Below, piece after piece: positions 57,404 to 64,000 of a stretch of 64,000 nt of DNA; the first letter of the stretch is position 1, and each line of letters begins with the position of its first letter. A program made the translations under genes and the position numbers. The stretch spans positions 1-64,000 of the forward strand of contig JADJBE010000006.1 in NCBI GenBank assembly GCA_016703895.1, in the 5' to 3' direction. Below the pieces are notes generated by a model. It saw only the letters and a list, made by a program, of their open reading frames with translations. It was not told the DNA's origin and searched no databases. Source of the DNA: Pseudomonadota bacterium. Its GTDB lineage: Bacteria > Pseudomonadota > Gammaproteobacteria > Steroidobacterales > Steroidobacteraceae.

Positions 57404-59177
57404 ATGCGCTCCCACTACTGCGGCCAGGTCAATGAAACACTGATCGGACAATCGGTCACGGTCGCGGGCTGGGTGCATCGTCGGCGCGATCACGGCGGCG
57501 TGATCTTCGTCGATCTGCGCGATCGCGAAGGCCTGGTGCAGATCGTATTCGATCCGGATCGCAAGGATCTGTTTGCCGAGGCGGAGAAACTCCGCAACGA
57601 GTTCGTCGTGCGCGTCGTCGGCAAGGTGCGGGACCGCCCGGCAGGCACCGTCAATGCAAATCTCGCCTCGGGCAAGATCGAATTGTTAGCGACCGAGCTG
57701 GAATTGTTGAACCGGTCGGAGCCGCTGCCATTCCAGCTCGACGAACACGTCGGCGAGGAGACGCGGCTGCGCTATCGCTATATCGACCTGCGGCGCGATG
57801 TGATGCAGCAACGCCTGCGGCTGCGGCATCGGATTACCCGCGCAATGCGCGAGTTTCTCGACCACAACGGCTTCATCGATCTCGAAACGCCGATGCTCAC
57901 CAAAGCGACGCCGGAGGGCGCGCGCGACTATCTTGTGCCGAGCCGTACACACGCGGGCAAGTTCTTCGCGCTGCCGCAGTCGCCGCAGATCTTCAAGCAG
58001 CTGTTGATGATGTCTGGCTTCGATCGCTACTACCAGATCACGCGCTGCTTCCGCGACGAGGACCTGCGCGCCGATCGGCAGCCGGAATTCACACAGCTCG
58101 ATATCGAGACGTCGTTCCTGTCGCAAGACGACATCATGCAAATGATGGAGCGACTGACGCGTGCCATCTTCAAGCAGGCTAATGGCGTCGACTTGCCGGA
58201 CCCTTTCCCGCGCATGAGTTTTGCCGAGGCGATGCGGCGTTACGGCTCGGACAAGCCAGACCTGCGCATCCCGCTCGAGTTGGTAGACGTGGCCGATCTC
58301 GTGGCCGACACCGAGTTCAAGGTGTTTGCCGGTCCGGCGAAAGATCCTAACGGTCGGGTTGCCGCGCTGCGTGTGCCGCAGGGTGCTGCGATGCCGCGCT
58401 CGCAGATCGACGAGTACACCGCTTACGTCGGTCGGTATGGCGCCAAGGGCCTCGCCTACGTCAAGGTCAACGAGCGCGCCAAGGGTCGCGACGGCCTGCA
58501 GTCGCCGATCATCAAGTTCCTGTCAGACGCCGCGGTGGCTGGCGTGCTCGAGCGCACCGGTGCGGCCGATGGCGATCTGATTTTCTTTGGCGCAGATTCT
58601 GCCAAGGTTGTTAGCGATGCCTTGGGTGCACTGCGCCTGAAGGTGGGCGAGGATCTCAAGCTGGTGAGCGACGGGTGGGCGCCGCTGTGGGTGATCGACT
58701 TCCCGATGTTCGAATGGGATGCAGACTCGAAACGGTGGAATGCCATGCATCACCCGTTCACCTCCCCGCGCAATCCCGATTCGGCCGCGCTGCGTGCGAG
58801 TCCCGGTGAGGCGACCGCCAACGCCTATGATCTGGTGCTGAATGGCTCCGAGGTCGGCGGCGGCAGTGTGCGCATCCATCGCCAAGAGATGCAGTCGACC
58901 GTGTTCGAGTTGTTAGGAATTGACGCTGACGAGGCGCGTCAAGTTCGGCTTTTTGCTCGATGCGCTCAAGTATGGCGCGCCGCCACACGGTGGCATCGCC
59001 TTCGGACTCGATCGGCTCGCCATGCTGATGGCGGGTGCCGACAGCATTCGCGATGTGATCGCTTTTCCCAAGACACAGACCGCGGCTTGTCCGCTGACGG
59101 ATGCGCCCACTGAAGTGAGCGACGCGCAGTTGAAGGAACTGCACGTGCGCGTGCGCACGCCGCCGCCCGCGAGCTGA
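57404..59177 (+). CDS. aspS: Aspartyl-tRNA synthetase AspS (frameshifted)
   Basis: AspS charges tRNA-Asp (or tRNA-Asp and tRNA-Asn). The start MRSHYCGQVNETLIGQSVTVAGWVHRRRD shows the OB-fold anticodon domain. The class II core has FIDLETPMLTKATPEGARDY and FFALPQSPQIFKQLLM, then DFPMFEWD and HHPFTSP, the bacterial insertion between. The frame breaks near 58941, reading EARQVRLFA where EAR-KFGFLLDALKYGAPPHGG is expected; one extra or two missing bases explain it. Motif 3 (GIAFGLDRLAML) lies after the break. The corrected length is about 590 residues, as usual. The gene is essential, so an assembly error is likely. Confidence 0.95.
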
Positions 59178-59202
59178 CGAACGCCGTCGGGTTGACGAAA
59201 GA

Positions 59203-59864
59203 TTGAGCGCCGCCAACACACACCTCATCTATGTGCACGGCTTGTGGCTCACTGGCCGCGAGTCGCTGTTCCTGCGCCGTCGCTTGACGCAGGAGTACGG
59301 CTACACCTGCCACGTGTTCCATTACCCATCCGTCAGCGCGACCATGCAAGACGTCACCGAGAAGCTGCATCAGTTCACGCTTGAGCTTGCGCGCCAGCAC
59401 CGCGTCGAGCGCTTGCATTTTCTCGGCCACAGTCTCGGCGGCCTCGTGCTGTTTCGCTTTTTTGAACGCTACCTGGACCAGCCCGCTGGTCGAGTCGTGC
59501 TGCTCGGCACGCCGAGTGTCCGTAGCAAGGCTGCGCAGGATCTGGCGCGGATCGGCTGGATTGCCCTGCGTTGATCGGGCGGCAAGTGGCTGAAGAGCTG
59601 GTGTTAGCACGCGAGCCGCGCGTCTGGCAGCAGACGCGCGAGGTCGGCGTCATCGCGGGCTCCAGGCCGGTGGGTCTCGGGCGCTTATTTGTGCGTTTCG
59701 ATGACGACAGCGACGGCACGGTGGCCGTGGCTGAGACCAAACTACCGGGCGCCACCGATCACGTCGTCATGCCTGTGAGCCACACCGGCATGCAGTTCTC
59801 GGCGCGCGTGGCGCGGCAGATCGGCGAGTTCCTCGAGAAAGGGCGGTTTAGCCTCAATCCCTGA
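59203..59864 (+). CDS. Alpha/beta hydrolase, lipase-like (frameshifted)
   Basis: The N-terminal part has the alpha/beta fold pattern IYVHGLWLTGRESLFLRRRL and the nucleophile elbow FLGHSLGGLVLFRFFE. The sequence then reads IGWIALR and stops at 59572-59574, while another frame continues LIGRQVAEELVLAREP through DDDSDGTVAVAETKLPGATDHVVMPVSHTGM to 59864. One missing T near 59571 joins them into about 220 residues, with the catalytic aspartate and histidine in the last part. It starts at TTG 59203. The substrate is unknown; triacylglycerol-lipase-like or PGAP1-like esterases are similar in layout. It ends 5 bases from the convergent mutS. Confidence 0.82.
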
Positions 59865-59869
59865 GCGCG

Positions 59870-62445
59870 TCAGTCCAGCAGCCTGCGCAGCTTATAGACC
59901 AGATCGAGCGCTTCCCGGGGCGACAGTTCGTCCGCGTTCACGCCCGTCAGGGCGTCGCGCAACTCTAACAAGCGGGGATCTGGTGGTGGCGCCGCTGGCG
60001 GCTCGAGTGGCAGTTCCGCTTGCAGGCCATTGACGGCCGGGCGCCCGCGTTCGAGTGCGGCGAGATACTCACGTGCTGCCGCGATTACTTCGCGCGGCAC
60101 CCCGGCAAGCTGCGCAACGGCGAGACCATAGCTGCGGCTGGCAGGGCCGGGTTTGACGGCATGCAGGAACACCACGCCGTCGCGATGCTCGGTGGCGTCG
60201 AGGTGCACGTTGGCGCAACCATCGACTTCGCCCGCCAGGGCCGTCAGCTCGAAATAGTGAGTGGCAAACAACGTGAACGCACGGTTCACCCGCGCCAGAT
60301 GTCGCGCCACCGCCCAGGCGAGTGACAGGCCATCGAAGGTGCTGGTACCGCGGCCGATCTCGTCCATCAGAATGAGGCTGTTCGCGGTCGCGTTGTTGAG
60401 AATATTGGCCGCTTCGGTCATTTCCACCATGAAAGTCGAGCGGCCACCGGCGAGGTCGTCGCCAGCGCCGATGCGCGTGAAGATCCGATCGATGGGCCCG
60501 AGCACGGCACTTTCGGCCGGCACGAAGCTGCCGATGTGCGCGAGCACCACGAGCAGCGCCGACTGGCGCATGTAAGTGGACTTACCACCCATATTCGGGC
60601 CGGTGATGATCAGCATGCGCCGGTCCGCGTCGAGGCGCAGGTCGTTAGGGACGAATGGCTGGCGGCTGAAGCTCTCGACGATCGGGTGGCGCCCATTGGT
60701 GATCTCGATGCGCCGCTCGGTCACTAGCGTGGGTCGCGCCCAGTTGAACTCGACAGCACGCTCGGCCAGCGTCGCTAGCACGTCGACCATTGCAAGCGCC
60801 TGTGCCGTGGTCTGCAGCGGCGCGAGCCGGTCGGTTAGCTGAGTGAGTAGTTCGTCATAGAGCTCGCGCTCGCGGGCGAGTGCTTTGTCACGGGCGCCCA
60901 GTACTTTGTCTTCGAATTGCTTCAGTTCGGGCGTGATGAAGCGCTCTGCGGATTTTGACGGTCTGCCGACGCACATAGTCCGCCGGCACGCGCTCGGCCT
61001 GCGAGCGGGCCACTTCGATAAAAAAGCCCTGCACCCGGTTGTAACCCAGCTTGAGGCTTGAGAGTCCGGTGCGCTCGCGTTCGCGCTGCTCGAGTTGCAA
61101 CAAGTAATCATCGGTTCGGGTGGCGATCGCGCGCAGTTCATCGAGCGTCGCGTCGTAGCCTGTGGCAATCACGCCGCCGTCGCGTAGCAGGCTTGCGGGC
61201 TCGATCGCTATCGCGCTGGTTAGCAGTGCCAGTTCCTCGTTGTGCTCGCCAATGGCAGCGCGCTGCTCGGCCAGCAGGGGCACGTCCTCGGCGGGCAGTG
61301 CAGCGCGCACGGCAGGCAAGTGCTCCAGCGAGCTGCGTAGTCCGACGAGATCGCGAGGGCGGGCAGAGCGCAGCGCCACGCGGGCCAGAATCCGTTCGAT
61401 GTCATTGATCTTGCCAAGCGGCACGAGCACTGCGTCGAAGCGCCGGCCATCGGCGAGTGTCGCGATGGCATCGTAGCGTGACTGTAATAGGGCTTGTTTG
61501 GTCACTGGCCGGTTGAGCGCGCGTCGCAGCGCCCGTGAGCCCATCGCTGTAACTGTCTGGTCGAGCAGCGCTAACAAGGTGGCGTCGGTTGCGCTGCCCA
61601 ACGCGCTGTCGAGCTCGAGATTGCGGCGGGTGACGGCGTCCAGCTGCAACGCATCGCCGCGCTCCTCGACCTGCAGGCCGCTGATGTGCGGCAGCGCGGC
61701 CTTCTGCGTGTCGCGCACATACTGCAGCAACGCGCCAGCCGCGGCGATGGCTAGCGGCAGGTCGTCCGCGCCGAAGCCTTTGAGATCCAGCGTCCCGAGT
61801 TGGTCGGTCAGCAGCCGCGAGGCACTCGCCAGCTCGAAGTGCCACGGCGGACGCGTGCGCATGGCGCCACCGGTCAGGTCTGCGAGCGAGCTCGCCTGCT
61901 CCTCCGACACTCAACAGCTCGGCCGGCTTCAGTCGCTCGAGCTCGGCCGCCAGCGCAGTACTGCCCGCCGATTCCAGCACCGTGAAACGGCCGGCGGACA
62001 AGTCTAGCCACGCCAGCCCGAACCGTGCACTGTTCAGCACGACCGCTGCCAGCAGCGTTTCGCGCTTGTCATCGAGCAACGCTTCGTCGGTTACGGTGCC
62101 GGGCGTGACGATGCGCACGATCTCGCGCTCGACCGGACCCTTGGACTTGGCCGGATCGCCGGTCTGCTCGCAAATCGCCACCGATTCGCCACGCCGCACG
62201 AGTCGGGCGAGGTAGTTGTCGAGGCTATGAAAAGGCACGCCCGCCATCGGAATCGGTTCACCCGCGGACTGCCCGCGCGCGGTCAAGGTGATGTCGAGCA
62301 GCTGGGCGGCGCGGCGCGCGTCGTCGTAGAACAACTCGTAGAAATCACCCATCCGATAGAGCAGCAGCGTATCGGGGCAGCTGGACTTGATGCGCAGGTA
62401 CTGCTGCATCATCGGTGTATGTTGCGACATGGCAGGATCGGGCAT
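59870..62445 (-). CDS. mutS: DNA mismatch repair protein MutS (two frameshifts)
   Basis: MutS recognises mismatches and recruits MutL. The N-terminal domain starts with HTPMMQQYLRIKSSCPDTLLLYRMGDFYELF, containing the phenylalanine-glutamate reader (GDFYELF). The ATPase domain has Walker A ITGPNMGGKSTYMRQ, LILMDEIGRGTSTFDG and FATHYFELT. Two extra bases break the frame: near 61911 (ELLSV then SEEQASSLADL) and in the TTTT run at 60953-60956 (RRQTVK then SAERFITPELKQFE). Removing both gives about 857 residues, the normal size. Start is ATG 62445 or 62430. Convergent with the hydrolase, divergent from cinA. Confidence 0.95.
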
Positions 62446-62548
62446 CGCCCGCTAGCCTACGCGATCGTATCTTGCAATGCGCGGGGCGTGCGGTGGCTCA
62501 CGTAGCAGCACTGGCGCACAGTGGCCCGAACCCGATAGCCTTGCGCGC

Positions 62549-63049
62549 ATGCATGACGACACAGAATTGACACGGCTGGCGGCCGAGGTCGGCGACCGAC
62601 TCCGCGAGGCTGGGATGCACCTGGTGACCGCCGAATCCTGCACGGGCGGCTGGATCGCCAAATGCTGTACCGATGTGCCGGGCAGTTCGGCCTGGTTCGA
62701 CTGCGGTTACGTCACGTATTCGGATGCGGCCAAAGTGCGCGATCTGGGCGTTGACGCCAAGACAATCGAAACCCAGGGTGCGGTTAGCTCGCCGACGGTG
62801 GAGGAGATGGCGATGGGCGCCTTGCGTTTGACTGAAGCCGACATCGCCGTGGCCGTCAGTGGCATCGCCGGGCCAACCGGAGCGGTCGCGAGCAAGCCCG
62901 TCGGCACGGTGTGGTTCGCGGTCGCACAGCGGCGCGGCGTGTCAATCGAATCGAACTGCCGCGTGAAGTTCTTCAAGGGCGATCGTGATGCCGTGCGGCG
63001 CAAATCGGTGGAGTTTGCGTTGGGAATGGTGCGCGCCATCGAGCTTTGA
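62549..63049 (+). CDS. pncC: Nicotinamide-nucleotide amidase PncC (CinA C-terminal domain)
   Basis: The 166-residue protein is a stand-alone CinA C-terminal domain, which deamidates NMN to nicotinate mononucleotide. It has VTAESCTGGWIAKCCTDVPGSS with the catalytic serine, FDCGYVTYSDAAK, GAVSSPTVEEMAMGAL and AVSGIAGPTGAVASKPVGTVWFA. It lacks the N-terminal COG1058 domain found in full CinA. Adjacent to recA, as in many gammaproteobacteria. Together with nadE in this window it belongs to NAD recycling. Confidence 0.93.
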   Translation: MHDDTELTRLAAEVGDRLREAGMHLVTAESCTGGWIAKCCTDVPGSSAWFDCGYVTYSDAAKVRDLGVDAKTIETQGAVSSPTVEEMAMGALRLTEADIAVAVSGIAGPTGAVASKPVGTVWFAVAQRRGVSIESNCRVKFFKGDRDAVRRKSVEFALGMVRAIEL

Positions 63050-63057
63050 GCGCGAAG

Positions 63058-63099
63058 TCGTTGATATATACAGTAGTGAGGATTTTCCACTCCTGTATA
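63058..63099 (+). promoter_or_regulatory. Possible LexA site and inverted repeat upstream of recA
   Basis: The bases 63058-63073 read TCGT, eight bases, ACAG; the right half TATATACAGTA (63065-63075) equals the right half of the E. coli SOS consensus, while the left half is degenerate (TCGT in place of CTGT). An inverted copy of TATACAG occurs as CTGTATA at 63093-63099, so the two half-sites also form a longer inverted repeat with 19 bases between. Control of recA by LexA is expected; the exact site is uncertain. Confidence 0.45.
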
Positions 63100-63205
63100 C
63101 CGCGTGGACACGAGTGACAATCTCTGCCGATTCACCAGTTTTTCGGCCCCTGTTGGCGGATCGTTGTGAAATAATTCCAGCAGATTTTATAGGGGTACGC
63201 TGACA

Positions 63206-64000
63206 ATGGACGAAAACCGCAAGAAGGCGCTGGTCGCCGCGCTGGGCCAGATCGAAAAGCAGTTTGGCAAAGGCTCCATCATGCGTCTGGGCGACAGCAT
63301 CCGCTTCGTATGATGTGGAGGCGGTGTCCACCGGTGCGCTGGGTCTCGATATTGCACTTGGTATCGGCGGGTTGCCGCGCGGTCGCGTCATCGAGATCTA
63401 CGGTCCGGAGTCCTCCGGCAAGACCACGCTCACCTTGCAGGTGGTGGCGGAGATTCAGAAGCTGGGTGGCACGGCGGCGTTTGTCGACGCCGAGCATGCG
63501 CTCGACCCAGCCTATGCCGAGAAGCTCGGCGTCAACGTCACCGATCTGCTGGTATCGCAGCCGGACACGGGTGAGCAGGCGCTCGAGATCACCGACATGC
63601 TGGTTCGCTCCGGCGCGGTCGATATCGTCGTCATCGACTCGGTCGCAGCGCTCACGCCAAAGGCGGAAATCGAAGGCGAGATGGGCGAAATGCAGCTGGG
63701 CTTGCATGCCCGCCTCATGTCGCAGGCCCTGCGCAAGCTCACCGGCAATATCAAGCGGTCTAACGCGATTGTCATCTTTATCAACCAGATTCGGATGAAG
63801 ATCGGCGTGATGTTCGGTAGCCCAGAGACGACGACGGGTGGCAATGCGCTCAAGTTCTATGCGTCCGTGCGGCTCGATATCCGCCGCATCGGTGCCATCA
63901 AGAACGGCGATGAGGTGGTCGGCAACATGACGCGCGTCAAGGTGGTCAAGAACAAGGTGGCGCCGCCGTTTCGCGAGGCCGAGTTCGAGATCATGTACGG
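63206..64000 (+). CDS. recA: Recombinase RecA (frameshifted, cut by window end)
   Basis: RecA binds single-stranded DNA, promotes strand exchange and triggers LexA cleavage. ATG 63206 follows AGGGG; the protein begins DENRKKALVAALGQIEKQFGKGS with SIMRLGDS next. The frame stops at 63312-63314; an extra T near 63306 is the likely cause, after which YDVEAVSTGALGLDIALG continues in frame. Walker A is YGPESSGKTTLTL, Walker B is VDIVVIDSVAALTP, and FINQIRMKIGVMFGSPETTTGG is loop L2. The window ends within the core (EAEFEIMYG), so roughly the last 80 residues are missing. Confidence 0.96.

Noticed and set aside
63164..63192. TTGTGA-N17-TTATAG as the recA promoter
   Set aside because: The predicted start would be about 7 bases before the ATG and would cut off the ribosome site AGGGG.

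Overview
This window is about 62-64% GC (by eye) and reads as a conserved stretch of a gammaproteobacterial chromosome. The evidence is gene order: a complete division and cell-wall (dcw) cluster from mraZ to ftsZ followed by lpxC, a DciA-type helicase loader and secA; a pilA-pilB-pilC-pilD-coaE-zapD-yacG string; fmdB-DUF502-aspS; and mutS-cinA-recA. Two large S9 exopeptidases and a lipid-anchored prolyl oligopeptidase would suit a Xanthomonadales/Nevskiales-like lineage, but that placement is inference.

Layout. 335-18299: the dcw operon, driven by a strong sigma70-type promoter overlapped by a textbook MraZ operator. Genes overlap by a few bases (ATGA junctions) and cover lipid II synthesis (murEFDGCB, mraY, ddl) and divisome assembly (ftsL, I, W, Q, A, Z). 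18438-26178: lpxC, dciA (convergent), a membrane-anchored M23 peptidase, secA-mutT-aldehyde dehydrogenase, and an unrecognised small protein. 26187-31283: two divergent S9 peptidases and a thiopurine methyltransferase. 31285-42402: on the minus strand, the type IV pilus genes pilABCD with coaE, zapD and yacG, then the regulators pilR and pilS. Two toxin-antitoxin modules sit between pilR and its presumed target pilA, which carries a clear sigma54 promoter. 42502-49940: sucCD, nadE, bamD (divergent), rluD, pgeF and a ZIP metal transporter. 50022-50461: a third toxin gene with a decayed antitoxin. 50735-59864: clpB behind a sigma32-type promoter, fmdB, DUF502, an aminotransferase/glutamine-synthetase-like pair, aspS and a hydrolase. 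59870-64000: mutS, cinA and the 5' part of recA (cut by the window end).

Sequence quality matters here. I find 15 single-base frame breaks in 14 genes, including essential ones (ftsL, ftsI, murC, aspS) and recA. In each case both halves remain well conserved. Indel errors in the assembly explain this far better than gene decay, and one of them creates a false PilD-CoaE fusion. Spans given for these genes cover the whole inferred gene.

I do not see a clearly new multi-gene system. The most interesting items are a histone-like basic tail on SucD, the toxin-antitoxin island inside the pilus locus, the antitoxin that lost its DNA-binding core, a Gly-to-Arg change in an FtsW signature, and a marked excess of the pentamer GTTAG/CTAAC on both strands.
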